In this document: positions 22,770-31,955 of the stretch, piece after piece
Layout: every line of letters begins with the position of its first letter
How positions within the stretch are numbered: the stretch's first letter is position 1
NCBI GenBank assembly: GCA_029942185.1
Contig: JAOZTK010000006.1
Span: 1-35,087, forward strand
Direction: 5' to 3'
DNA: 35,087 nucleotides
Origin: Flavobacteriaceae bacterium
GTDB lineage: Bacteria > Bacteroidota > Bacteroidia > Flavobacteriales > Flavobacteriaceae
Translations under genes and position numbers: made by a program
Notes under the pieces: model-generated
Seen by the model: only the letters and a program-made list of their open reading frames with translations
Told to the model about the DNA's origin: nothing
The model's database searches: none

Positions 22770-24671
22770 ATGAGCAAAATAATTGGAATCGATTTGGGAA
22801 CTACGAACTCTTGTGTATCCGTAATGGAAGGAAATGAGCCGGTAGTTATCCCAAATTCAGAAGGAAAACGAACTACACCATCTGTAGTTGCCTTTGTAGA
22901 AGGAGGCGAACGTAAAGTAGGAGATTCAGCTAAACGACAAGCTGTAACCAATCCAACAAAAACTATTTCATCTATTAAAAGATTTATAGGTAACAAATAT
23001 TCTGAATCAAAAATGGAAGCAGAACGCGTACCTTTTAAAGTCGTAAAGGGAGATAATGATACTCCGAGAGTGGATATTGATGGTCGTTTGTATACACCAC
23101 AAGAAATCTCTGCGATGGTCTTGCAAAAGATGAAAAAAACAGCGGAAGACTATTTAGGAACAACGGTCAGTGAAGCCGTAATTACTGTTCCGGCTTACTT
23201 TAATGATTCACAACGACAAGCTACAAAAGAAGCAGGTGAAATTGCAGGTTTAAAAGTAGCTCGTATCATTAATGAGCCAACTGCAGCAGCATTAGCTTAT
23301 GGGATGGATAAAAAAGATAAAGATCAAGTAATTGCCGTTTATGATTTAGGCGGGGGAACATTTGATATTTCTATTTTAGAATTAGGGGATGGTGTTTTTG
23401 AAGTGCTATCAACTAATGGAGATACACATTTAGGAGGTGATGACTTTGATCAAGTACTTATCGATTGGTTAGCTGAAGAGTTTAAATCAGAAGAAAATTT
23501 GGACTTACGTAAAGATCCAATGGCTTTACAACGTTTAAAAGAAGCAGCCGAAAAAGCGAAAATTGAATTATCAGCCAGCACACAAACAGAAATTAATTTG
23601 CCTTACATTACGGCAACTGATTCCGGGCCTAAACACTTAGTACGTAAATTAACACGTGCAAAATTTGAAAATTTAGCGGATACTTTATTCAAGCGTTCAA
23701 TGGAGCCGGTTAAAAAAGCATTGAAAGATGCTAAATTATCAACAGGTGATATCGATGAAATTATCTTAGTAGGAGGTTCTACACGTATTCCTAAAGTACA
23801 AGAAATGGTAGAACAATTCTTTGGAAAAAAACCAAACAAAGGAGTAAATCCTGATGAAGTTGTAGCGGTAGGAGCTGCTATTCAAGGAGGTGTTTTAACA
23901 GGTGACGTAAAAGATGTATTGTTACTAGATGTAACACCACTTTCTTTAGGAATTGAAACAATGGGGAATGTATTCACGAAATTAATTGACGCCAATACAA
24001 CGATTCCTACCAAAAAATCTCAAGTATTTTCTACAGCAGTTGATAACCAACCTTCTGTTGAAATACATGTGTTGCAGGGTGAACGTGCCATGTCAAAAGA
24101 CAATAAAACAATTGGAAGATTTCATTTAGATGGCATAGCACCGGCATCGAGAGGAATTCCACAGATTGAAGTAACTTTTGATATTGATGCAAATGGAATA
24201 ATTCATGTAAAGGCTTTAGATAAACAAACTAATAAGTCGCAAGATATTCGTATTGAAGCTTCATCCGGTTTATCGGACAAAGAAATTCAGAAAATGAAAG
24301 CAGACGCTGAAGCAAATGCTGAAGCGGATAAAAAAGCAAGAGAAGAAGCGGATAAAGTTAATTCCGCTGATGGGATGATCTTCCAAACAGAAAAGCAATT
24401 AAAAGATAATGGTGATAAATTATCGGATGCAGTCAAAAAACCTATCGAAGATGCTTTAGCTGATTTGAAAAAAGCTCATGAAGCAAAAGACTTGGCGGGA
24501 ATTGATACAGCGTTGGAAACGATCAATAAAGCTTGGGAAGCAGCTGCTCCCGAAATGCAAAAAGCAGCGCAAGAACAACAAGCAGAAGGACAAGAACCAC
24601 AAGCTGATGCTAAATCAGGAGAAGGTGATAATGTTGAAGATGTTGATTTTGAAGAAGTGAAAGAAGATTAG
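22770..24671 (+). CDS. dnaK: Molecular chaperone DnaK (Hsp70)
   Basis: 633 residues. The ATPase domain spans about 1-385: phosphate loop [14 protein letters not shown] (6-19), [25 protein letters not shown] and [12 protein letters not shown]. The substrate-binding beta domain (about 390-505) starts after [13 protein letters not shown]. The helical lid (about 505-600) is followed by an Ala/Gln/Glu-rich tail ending [10 protein letters not shown], the usual C-terminus of bacterial DnaK. It folds and protects proteins with DnaJ and GrpE, which are not in the window, so the gene stands alone here. It is flanked by a heat-shock-type control region and a strong terminator. Confidence 0.98.
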   Translation: MSKIIGIDLGTTNSCVSVMEGNEPVVIPNSEGKRTTPSVVAFVEGGERKVGDSAKRQAVTNPTKTISSIKRFIGNKYSESKMEAERVPFKVVKGDNDTPRVDIDGRLYTPQEISAMVLQKMKKTAEDYLGTTVSEAVITVPAYFNDSQRQATKEAGEIAGLKVARIINEPTAAALAYGMDKKDKDQVIAVYDLGGGTFDISILELGDGVFEVLSTNGDTHLGGDDFDQVLIDWLAEEFKSEENLDLRKDPMALQRLKEAAEKAKIELSASTQTEINLPYITATDSGPKHLVRKLTRAKFENLADTLFKRSMEPVKKALKDAKLSTGDIDEIILVGGSTRIPKVQEMVEQFFGKKPNKGVNPDEVVAVGAAIQGGVLTGDVKDVLLLDVTPLSLGIETMGNVFTKLIDANTTIPTKKSQVFSTAVDNQPSVEIHVLQGERAMSKDNKTIGRFHLDGIAPASRGIPQIEVTFDIDANGIIHVKALDKQTNKSQDIRIEASSGLSDKEIQKMKADAEANAEADKKAREEADKVNSADGMIFQTEKQLKDNGDKLSDAVKKPIEDALADLKKAHEAKDLAGIDTALETINKAWEAAAPEMQKAAQEQQAEGQEPQADAKSGEGDNVEDVDFEEVKED

Positions 24672-24756
24672 TTGTAGATTACAAATGCTAATCCTAATTT
24701 ATTTTCATTACACTAGGTTTTTGTGTAACCCTATTTCAGGACGAGACAAGTCGAAC

Positions 24757-24795
24757 AAAAAAATCCTAAGAAACTACTTCTTAGGATTTTTTTTT
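24757..24795. terminator. Strong intrinsic terminator between dnaK and the convergent ketoacyl synthase gene
   Basis: aaaaaaatcctaagaa (24757-24772) pairs with ttcttaggattttttt (24778-24793) across a 5-base loop, with A- and T-tracts on the outer sides. It can stop transcription from both converging genes. Confidence 0.92.
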
Positions 24796-24812
24796 GCTCT
24801 TATTTTAGAATT

Positions 24813-25883
24813 TTACATTTTATAAACAATTGCATTGATATTCATCCCTGCACCGACAGATGCAAACATAATAATATCATTTTTTGATACTGATTGGAAC
24901 TCAATTTGCTTTTTTAATACTTGATCAAATAATGTAGGAACTGTAGCTACAGAGCTATTACCCAATAGGTTTATACTCATGGGCATTACCTTATCAGGTG
25001 TAGGAACTTTATATTGTCTAAAGAAGCGTTTAATAATAGCTTCATCCATTTTTTCATTAGCTTGATGTATAAAAACTTTTTTAAGATTATGTATATCAAC
25101 TGTTGTTTTATCTAGAGCCGCTTTCATGGCAATTGGGACATTATTTAAGGCATATTCATATATTTTACGACCGTGCATTTTGATATACCTTACATCCGCA
25201 TCTTCTGTCTTGTCAAAAGAATTTCCAAAATATAAATAATAGGCCTCCTCATAAGTATCTGTTCGACTTGCAGTACTGAGCACACCCCTTTTTATTTTTT
25301 CATCTTTTGCTTCAATAATTGTTGCACCGGCACCATCTGAATAAATCATCGCATCTCTATCATGTACATCTACCACTCTCGATAGTGTTTCAGAACCAAT
25401 AACTAATACTTTTTTTGCCATGCCCGATCTGATAAATGCATGTGCTTGTACGACGCCTTCGATCCAACCCGGACAACCAAATAAAATATCATAAGCGACA
25501 CAGTTTGGGTTTTTTATTCTTAATTTGTGTTTTACACGAGATGCTAAACTTGGTAAAACATCAGTTTGAATAGCAGCACTTTTTACATCTCCAAAGTTAT
25601 GTGACAAGATGATATAGTCAATTTTTTCTTTGTCAACTCCGGCATCCTCTATTGCTTTTTCGGCTGCAAAATATGCTAAATCAGATGAGTTGAAGTTTTT
25701 ACAGGCATAACGTCTTTCTTCAATACCTGTTATGGCTTTAAATTTTTCAATAACTGTCTCGTTGTCATATTCGAATGGAGTTCCGTCTTCTTGGAGGAAT
25801 TCATTCTTCAAAAAATCAGAATTCTTTTTTATAATACTAGGTATGTAGCTACCTGTTCCTGTAATTACTGTATTAATAGGCAT
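24813..25883 (-). CDS. 3-oxoacyl-ACP synthase III (FabH-like) family protein
   Basis: 356 residues, thiolase fold. The expected triad is present: Cys137 in FGCPGW, His273 in FIHQAN and Asn309 in LGNSSVAT, with the closing glycine-rich GAGMN loop. FabH starts fatty-acid synthesis by condensing acetyl-CoA with malonyl-ACP. This protein is longer than typical FabH (about 320 to 335), has an N-terminal insertion (about 20-45) and reads GNSS where FabH has GNTS. It may be a FabH paralogue of secondary lipid metabolism (for example head-to-head condensation or pigment starter units) rather than the housekeeping enzyme. It lies downstream of cdd with a 145-base gap. Confidence 0.85.
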   Translation of the reverse strand: MPINTVITGTGSYIPSIIKKNSDFLKNEFLQEDGTPFEYDNETVIEKFKAITGIEERRYACKNFNSSDLAYFAAEKAIEDAGVDKEKIDYIILSHNFGDVKSAAIQTDVLPSLASRVKHKLRIKNPNCVAYDILFGCPGWIEGVVQAHAFIRSGMAKKVLVIGSETLSRVVDVHDRDAMIYSDGAGATIIEAKDEKIKRGVLSTASRTDTYEEAYYLYFGNSFDKTEDADVRYIKMHGRKIYEYALNNVPIAMKAALDKTTVDIHNLKKVFIHQANEKMDEAIIKRFFRQYKVPTPDKVMPMSINLLGNSSVATVPTLFDQVLKKQIEFQSVSKNDIIMFASVGAGMNINAIVYKM

Positions 25884-26028
25884 GATTTAGATATTTAAAG
25901 TTGCGAAAGTACATTTTTTTAAATATCAAGCAAGAGAATTATCAAAAATACCCAAATCAATTGATAAAAGTAGCTTTGGATTTTGTTTGCTTTACGCAAA
26001 AAAATAGGATAAATAGTTGCAAATTGAG

Positions 26029-26511
26029 TTATAAAAAAGATTGATCAAATGAAAAGGGTAACAAATCTTTTAGTGAATTTGCTTTAATAACCTTTCCAAT
26101 TTCTCCCATAAAGAATACCTCAATGGGCTCTTTTTGCTTTACTTCGTATTCTAAGAGACTTTGTCGACAAGCGCCACATGGGGCAACAGGCTGATCAATT
26201 TCTTGATTTTTTGATTTAACTGCGATGGCAATTTTTTTAATTACAACATCCGGATATCTTGAGGCGGCACTCCAAACGGCCACTCGCTCAGCACACATTC
26301 CGGAAGGGTAAGCAGCATTTTCTTGATTGTTTCCTATTACTATTTTTCCGTTGGCTAAAAGGATAGCCGCTCCTACTTGAAAATGTGAATAGGGAGCATA
26401 AGCACTGTTGATAGCGTTTTTTGCTTCTTGCATTAAAGCACGAATGTCAATTGTTAATTCAGACAAAGACTCAAAAATTGTAAAGGATGTTTGTTTCTTA
26501 AACTCTTTCAA
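26029..26511 (-). CDS. cdd: Cytidine deaminase
   Basis: 160 residues. It hydrolyses cytidine or deoxycytidine to uridine forms for pyrimidine salvage. The zinc site of the three-cysteine (tetrameric) type is visible: Cys73 and catalytic Glu75 in GMCAERVAVW, and Cys112 and Cys115 in PCGACRQSLLEY. The N-terminal YAPYSHFQVGAAI segment is also typical. It starts 17 bases after porV on the same strand, so it is probably co-transcribed with porU-porV. This linkage looks like syntenic inheritance in flavobacteria rather than a shared function. Confidence 0.95.
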   Translation of the reverse strand: MKEFKKQTSFTIFESLSELTIDIRALMQEAKNAINSAYAPYSHFQVGAAILLANGKIVIGNNQENAAYPSGMCAERVAVWSAASRYPDVVIKKIAIAVKSKNQEIDQPVAPCGACRQSLLEYEVKQKEPIEVFFMGEIGKVIKANSLKDLLPFSFDQSFL

Positions 26512-26528
26512 TGCGTCCGGTTAATTAA

Positions 26529-27647
26529 TTAAAAATAGTCAAAGGATTCTCCTAAATTGAAACCTAGAGAAAAGCGTAATGTATTTTCTAAAGGATTATT
26601 AATATCTGATGCATTAAACAAATAAGAAAAGTCAATGCTAGCAGATCTAAATTTAAAGCCAGCTCCTACGGTAAAAAATTTACGCGCTCCTTTTATTTCA
26701 CTTTCATGGAAAAATCCCGTTCTTAAAGCAAACGCGTCATTGTATACATACTCAGCACCTACAGCCCAAGTAAATTCTTTAATTTCTTCACTAAAACCAT
26801 CCGGTGCATCACCAAAAGAACTAATCATTCCCTCAAAAAAACCTATATCATTATCCCAATCATTAGGGGGTGTTGGAACTAGTAGTTTTGTGGATTCTAG
26901 CGTAAGTGCTACTTTGTTATAATCATCGAGGATAAAATCAAAACCTGCACCTAATTTCATATTTGTCGGGATAAAATTTTCTCTACCACCAGGGACATAA
27001 GATACTTTAGGACCGATATTTGAAATGTTAAAACCACCGCGGAAAATTCCATTAAAATTTCCATAATTTGATTCGGGTGATTCAAAATAACCTGAAATAT
27101 CTACACTAAATGCATTTACAGTTTGTATATCGGAGTTTTGAACTCTAAGTGTAAAATCAGAACGAATATATCGTAAAGTTACCCCTAAACTAAAAGACTC
27201 GCTTAATTTTAAAGCGTAAGTGCCATCAACTGCTAATTCATTTGGTTTTTCTTTAGTAAGTGGTTCTCCACTTTCATCGGTAAGTTGTATTTCACCCAAT
27301 GTAAAATATTTAAAACTTGCAGCCCAAGCGCTTCGTTCATTTAATTTGTTCGTAACAGAGATGCCCCCTAAGTATACGTCATTGACTAATTGATTCATCC
27401 AAGGAGTAAAATTAACTCCTATAGATAATTCCATATCATTAAAGGCTGCTTTGGAAGGATTATGGTGTTGTGAATTAAAATCAGAAGTAGTAGCGACACC
27501 AATATCACCCATTCCACCGGATCTTCCATCAGGTGTAATTAATAAAAATGGGGCGGCTGTTGTGATAGCATTGACCTCTTGTGCCATTATATTCTTGGGA
27601 GAAATTAATAAGAGTAATGTTAGTAGGAATAGAATTCTATATCGCAT
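26529..27647 (-). CDS. porV: Type IX secretion outer-membrane protein PorV
   Basis: 372 residues from ATG 27647. An in-frame ATG at 27692 would add 15 charged residues (RIEKPKKSKTKLEI) ahead of a normal signal peptide (MRYRILFLLTLLLLISPKNIMAQ), so the internal start is preferred. The mature protein opens with the PorV family block TTAAPFLLITPDGRSGGMGDIGVATTSD and NPSKAAF and continues as a 14-strand beta-barrel ending in LRFSLGFNLGESFDYF. PorV shuttles T9SS cargo from the translocon to the cell-surface sortase PorU, its neighbour. The order porU-porV-cdd, divergent from gldJ, is the flavobacterial arrangement. Confidence 0.93.
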   Translation of the reverse strand: MRYRILFLLTLLLLISPKNIMAQEVNAITTAAPFLLITPDGRSGGMGDIGVATTSDFNSQHHNPSKAAFNDMELSIGVNFTPWMNQLVNDVYLGGISVTNKLNERSAWAASFKYFTLGEIQLTDESGEPLTKEKPNELAVDGTYALKLSESFSLGVTLRYIRSDFTLRVQNSDIQTVNAFSVDISGYFESPESNYGNFNGIFRGGFNISNIGPKVSYVPGGRENFIPTNMKLGAGFDFILDDYNKVALTLESTKLLVPTPPNDWDNDIGFFEGMISSFGDAPDGFSEEIKEFTWAVGAEYVYNDAFALRTGFFHESEIKGARKFFTVGAGFKFRSASIDFSYLFNASDINNPLENTLRFSLGFNLGESFDYF

Positions 27648-27725
27648 GATTTCTAATTTAGTTTTTGATTTTTTAGGTTTTTCAATTCTCATTATGAGTA
27701 GTCATAACGGCAAATATCAATAAAA

Positions 27726-30700
27726 TTATTGAAGTATGACTAATTTTTCATATTTTTCTGCTTTTAACTCGGATTGTGTGGCATTGATACTTAATTTGTA
27801 AACATAAACGCCTTTTCCTATTTTTTTGCCAAAATCATCCAAACCATCCCATTGAATCTCTCTAGAATGACTTCCAGGACTTTGAATTAATCGGTTTATC
27901 GTTTTTACTAATTTACCGGACACTGTATAAATTTGCACCTGTACTTCCAGGGGTTCATTAGGTTTGTTGTGACTAAACCAAAATTCCGTATAATTAACAA
28001 AAGGATTTGGGTAGTTTAACACGTGTTCAATTACCAATTCACTATCGTCCAACACTACAAATTGCAACTCTGCTTCAGCCGGATTATTATAGGTGTCATA
28101 CGCTTTTAAATGTATTTTGTGTGTTCCGATTTCCAAATTCCTGAGTCGATATTCCAAATTGCCCTTTTTATAATTATTTAACTCAGTAGTATAATAATCG
28201 TTTAACAATATAGGATTTTGCTGGTCGTCATCTAAAATGGCAACAATATCATGATCTACTGAAGATAACGAAGTATTGATTCCATTCTCATCCTCAAAAA
28301 AGGCTAAAAAGAGTGGTGATTGATTGGTGCTTCCTCCATCGATAAACGATTTGTCATTCATATAAAGTTGAATAGTAGGCCCTTGATTGTCCTCAGGGGC
28401 GTTTTCATCAATTCCACCTACCGTAACGTCAAGGTTATAACCAGCTTTGTCACTACTGTCATTGTCTGCATAAAAACTTAATTTTCCTTTTCCATAGGCA
28501 ATTCGAATGTCTTTAGGGACGACAAAATCAAAGCTAAACACTCCGTTTGATACCGTGGCACTACCTCTAAAAATTTTACTTTCTTGTGTGTCAAATACCA
28601 TGATACCTGCAACTCCGTCATTGTTTAAAGTTTCTTTATCAATGGGTTTATCATAGATAGTAGCAGAGAGTACCCCATTAAAACTCGAGTCAAGATTTCC
28701 TGTATTATCGGTTATAATCCCTTTAAAAGACACATGTGATAGTGCTTTAATAGTATCCAATTCTTGCGTTATGGGTTTGTTGTTCATATGGGTAATTTGA
28801 ATATCCGGTTTGGGAACAGCTAATTTCATAGCAGCATCGCCAAATGAAAAAACAAAATAGCGCTGTCTGCTGCTAGTGTCATTATTTTTTGAAATTCTTA
28901 AGTTTTCAGAGATGCTATTACTGATATCGGGGTTATATTCCAACAACCTAGGGATTAAACCATTGTTTAAATCGCCACCTACATTAATATATATAGCTCT
29001 AGCGGTAGCTATATGATGAACTCCTCCACCGTTAGGGTTTCGAATCACCAATTCACCTGCTGTATTCGGTCTTGATGGATTGTCAAAACGGGCAAATTCA
29101 CAAGAAATAATCATAATAAGCGGGAGTGTATTATAATTGTTCCAAGCCTCGATGTTTTGTGTGGTTAAAAGCTTTTCCGCAGCAAGTCCATCTTCACCTC
29201 CATGTCCAAAATAATTTGCCACTAAAACTCCTTTCTCAATACTATTGACAATGGCTTTGTTGGCTTCGGGGTATTCGGCTCCACCGGAGGATATTACTTG
29301 AGGATAGGCATCTGCGTAAATCTTTTTAATATTAAAAATGGGCTTGTTTATTTTTATTTTATCTGCTAGAATTTCCTGACTTATTTGTAGCGTAATGTCT
29401 GAAATTTTATCTGCGTCATCAGCTATAATCGCTATTTGGTTTCTCCAATCTCCAAGAGCGGACTCTTTGTAGTAACTGAGCATTTTATCAATTACATTTT
29501 TTGCCTCAGTAGTTGTTCTTACCGGCATTCTACTAATGGCCACATCTTGTGTTTGTATAGAACCAAAGTCTAAATCACCTTCATCATCATCACTTACAAT
29601 GGCAAAAAAATCATCGGTTACAAATGCGTTGGTAACACTATAACTAATATATGATTGAAATGCAGGAACAATATTTTCTTCTTTTTCATAGATTTCTTTA
29701 AAATCATAAGAAGCATCACCGAACATCAGTACGTATTGTAGACGAGGTGTGGAATTATCATATAAAAATTTGATAAAATCACGAATCGCTGTTATATCAT
29801 TTGCTCCAGATCCAAATTCATTATAAATTTGATAAAGAGGAACTACTTCAACATTCAGACCGCTATTTTCTCTGTGATATTGAGCTAAAGATTCCGCTTC
29901 ATTTATCAAAAACTCTTTCGTTAATATTAGGTAATCCACATCTTGTAAAGCGTGTAAATTTTGATTGTTAATCCTGGGATTGTCAATAGAATTCGGCGTG
30001 TAATAATTTTCCGTGCTTAGGACAACGTATTCGTTTAAACGACCACCTTGAACCGTGAATGTAAACTCATTTCCGCTACTTTGATTACTAATTCTTTTGG
30101 GAGTAATAGGGTCGGTTACATCCCATAAATTGTAGATTTTAGAAGCGTTTTGTAATTTAAAAGAGATGGGTATATTATTGTTGATCATTTCAAAATTGCG
30201 AAATGAAAATTGTTTATCCGTTGCGTTTAGTTTCTTTTTCCCAATAATCTCAATATAATCGAGATAAGCTTTGGCTGCAGCATCACCATTATTAGTATAG
30301 CTTAATTTTATATCAAATTGGTCACTGCTAGCATCGTAATTTTCGCTTTCTTTTCTTTCTCGAGCCCATATATATTGGCTGGTTGCTCCAAAACCAAGGC
30401 TGTAAATACTTTGACTGCCAATACTAACATCCATAGATGTAGGATGAACAGAAGAAGCAACTGCTCTGGTGGTTATGCTGACAGGATAAGCGGTGTCGAT
30501 GTTGTCAAAACGTATAGATATCGTTTTTTGGCTTGTAATATCAAAAGACTCACCCAACCATTGCTGTCCCATTTGAAATAAGTTTTTTCTATCGATTTCA
30601 TGTACGACATAATCGTCATAATTAGTCAGGAATAATTGCGGTGGCGAATTGTTGCTTTCGAGATCTGTGATGCGTTTAGCCACTTGATTTTTTATATGTA

Positions 30701-31532
30701 TGAAATAATAAGCTTTATCAGAATAGATGTTTTTTACATGTTCTATGGATTCAATAGTTCCATCATGTTTCCAACTTTCAGGGCCTCGTGCGTAAAAAAG
30801 AATATAATCATTTGAGTCAAAGCTTCCGTCTTCTTCTCCATTGACATATATGGCATTTTCTTGTAGGTCGTCGTATCTAAAATCACCAATTCGATAAGGC
30901 AATAGGTGTCCGCCGTTTCCGTAAATACTTAGATGACTCGGGTTTATACTGTTGATATTTACGCCAATATTTTTAAGAAAGGAATAATCAATTTTAAAGA
31001 CTCCGGTAGTGTCAACACTGAATTTAAACCAGTCGCCCGAAGCCAATACAGAGTTGGAAGCATAGGTGTTTTTATCATTTGAGGCAAGTGTTTTTAATTG
31101 ATAATGAACTTCAAATGATAGAACTTTTTGAATTCGATTGTCTTGTTTAATCAAGGGTGTTATCCTGATATATGCATGCGAAATATCTCTGGTAGAAATT
31201 ATTTCAAAACTAGGCTGAATAGTGGAAGGGATATTTACAAGTGCTACATCGTACAATTCTTGTTTAGGAACATCTTTATATACAATGTTTTTAATTTTGA
31301 ACTCAGATACCTTTGAATAATTTGGAACTTGCCATTTCTTGACAAAATCCGGCATTTTAGTTGCTACATTAATTGAATTGTTTTTAACAATTGGAATTTG
31401 CCATGTTTTATTTTTGTCAATTTGAAATGTTTGTTTTGGCATCCATTCCAATTCGATATTTTTTATCAAAAAATCTTGGGAAGTCATATATAGGGAGCAA
31501 AAAACGGCTATAAGAAAATATATATATTTCAT
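27726..31532 (-). CDS. porU: Type IX secretion sortase PorU (C25 peptidase family)
   Basis: 1268 residues. A signal peptide covers about 1-18. The N-terminal part is beta-rich (about 20-540). A gingipain-type C25 peptidase domain spans about 545-930 (VDYLILTKEFLINEAESLAQYHRE at its start) with catalytic His777 in NYFGHGGEDG and Cys811 in IISCEFARFD. Ig-like domains follow, then a C-terminal sorting-type domain (NYPNPFVNYTEFWFSH, then GKGVYVYKLSI and a closing EKLVILQ). PorU cleaves the sorting tails of T9SS cargo at the cell surface and attaches the cargo to lipopolysaccharide. In flavobacteria without A-LPS the attachment step is less clear. It is divergent from gldJ. Confidence 0.95.
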   Translation of the reverse strand: MKYIYFLIAVFCSLYMTSQDFLIKNIELEWMPKQTFQIDKNKTWQIPIVKNNSINVATKMPDFVKKWQVPNYSKVSEFKIKNIVYKDVPKQELYDVALVNIPSTIQPSFEIISTRDISHAYIRITPLIKQDNRIQKVLSFEVHYQLKTLASNDKNTYASNSVLASGDWFKFSVDTTGVFKIDYSFLKNIGVNINSINPSHLSIYGNGGHLLPYRIGDFRYDDLQENAIYVNGEEDGSFDSNDYILFYARGPESWKHDGTIESIEHVKNIYSDKAYYFIHIKNQVAKRITDLESNNSPPQLFLTNYDDYVVHEIDRKNLFQMGQQWLGESFDITSQKTISIRFDNIDTAYPVSITTRAVASSVHPTSMDVSIGSQSIYSLGFGATSQYIWARERKESENYDASSDQFDIKLSYTNNGDAAAKAYLDYIEIIGKKKLNATDKQFSFRNFEMINNNIPISFKLQNASKIYNLWDVTDPITPKRISNQSSGNEFTFTVQGGRLNEYVVLSTENYYTPNSIDNPRINNQNLHALQDVDYLILTKEFLINEAESLAQYHRENSGLNVEVVPLYQIYNEFGSGANDITAIRDFIKFLYDNSTPRLQYVLMFGDASYDFKEIYEKEENIVPAFQSYISYSVTNAFVTDDFFAIVSDDDEGDLDFGSIQTQDVAISRMPVRTTTEAKNVIDKMLSYYKESALGDWRNQIAIIADDADKISDITLQISQEILADKIKINKPIFNIKKIYADAYPQVISSGGAEYPEANKAIVNSIEKGVLVANYFGHGGEDGLAAEKLLTTQNIEAWNNYNTLPLIMIISCEFARFDNPSRPNTAGELVIRNPNGGGVHHIATARAIYINVGGDLNNGLIPRLLEYNPDISNSISENLRISKNNDTSSRQRYFVFSFGDAAMKLAVPKPDIQITHMNNKPITQELDTIKALSHVSFKGIITDNTGNLDSSFNGVLSATIYDKPIDKETLNNDGVAGIMVFDTQESKIFRGSATVSNGVFSFDFVVPKDIRIAYGKGKLSFYADNDSSDKAGYNLDVTVGGIDENAPEDNQGPTIQLYMNDKSFIDGGSTNQSPLFLAFFEDENGINTSLSSVDHDIVAILDDDQQNPILLNDYYTTELNNYKKGNLEYRLRNLEIGTHKIHLKAYDTYNNPAEAELQFVVLDDSELVIEHVLNYPNPFVNYTEFWFSHNKPNEPLEVQVQIYTVSGKLVKTINRLIQSPGSHSREIQWDGLDDFGKKIGKGVYVYKLSINATQSELKAEKYEKLVILQ

Positions 31533-31559
31533 ATGTTTAAAATCTATTTTTAAGCAGTT

Positions 31560-31579
31560 ATCCCGATAACTATCGGGAT
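31560..31579. repeat. atcccgata / tatcgggat hairpin in the porU leader
   Basis: A perfect 9-bp inverted pair with a 2-base centre lies 28 bases upstream of the porU ATG, between it and its probable promoter. Near-palindromes of this type (cccgat...atcggg) recur in flavobacterial intergenic regions, from general knowledge. Here it would sit in the mRNA leader. Confidence 0.6.
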
Positions 31580-31694
31580 TGTTCGCTATTAAACATTAGC
31601 TTGTGTGTCAAGTTTTGATGTGCTCGGTTCATATATGGGTTCAGTTTACTTATGATGAAATGTATATAAATCCTTAAGTGAATAAGGACAACTG

Positions 31695-31702
31695 CAAAGA
31701 TA
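31695..31702 (-). promoter_or_regulatory. Probable porU -7 box
   Basis: The minus strand reads TATCTTTG, an exact TAnnTTTG, giving a leader of about 155 bases that includes the hairpin at 31560-31579. The -33 element is not clear. Confidence 0.4.
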
Positions 31703-31897
31703 AAAAATCACAATACTTATCAGAGCAGATTAGTCGTAGATTTAAACTTTACTCACATCCAATAACGTTTGATTCTTATAGATAGTATATTGTTATCGGA
31801 AAGTGTTTTTAAATGCTTTTATTTTAAAATATAATAAAATATTGTTTTAAGCGTTATTCAATCTGAATAATAGAACCGCTAAAAGTTTAGAATTTTC

Positions 31898-31926
31898 TTG
31901 TATAAAAAGATAATTATTGTAAATTG
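31898..31926 (+). promoter_or_regulatory. Possible gldJ promoter
   Basis: TTG at 31898-31900 and TAAATTG at 31920-31926 are separated by 19 bases, the spacing known for flavobacterial promoters. The -7 box is one base off TAnnTTTG. The leader to the ATG at 31956 would be about 22 bases. Confidence 0.3.
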
Positions 31927-31955
31927 CGCGGTTCAAAACACCTAATATAATTATC

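Larger units (their letters stand above)
31533..31955. other. Divergent intergenic region porU / gldJ
   Basis: The 423 bases contain a porU-proximal hairpin (31560-31579), a minus-strand TATCTTTG -7 box (31695-31702) and a possible gldJ promoter (31898-31926). I see no gene. The remainder is AT-rich without recognised structure. Confidence 0.6.

Noticed and set aside
27648-27692. Earlier in-frame ATG for porV at 27692
   Set aside because: It would put 15 strongly charged residues before an otherwise normal signal peptide, whereas starting at 27647 gives a standard one.
27726-31532. Secreted gingipain-like virulence protease
   Set aside because: The C25 domain belongs to PorU: the length, the neighbours porV and gldJ, and the domain order fit the T9SS sortase.
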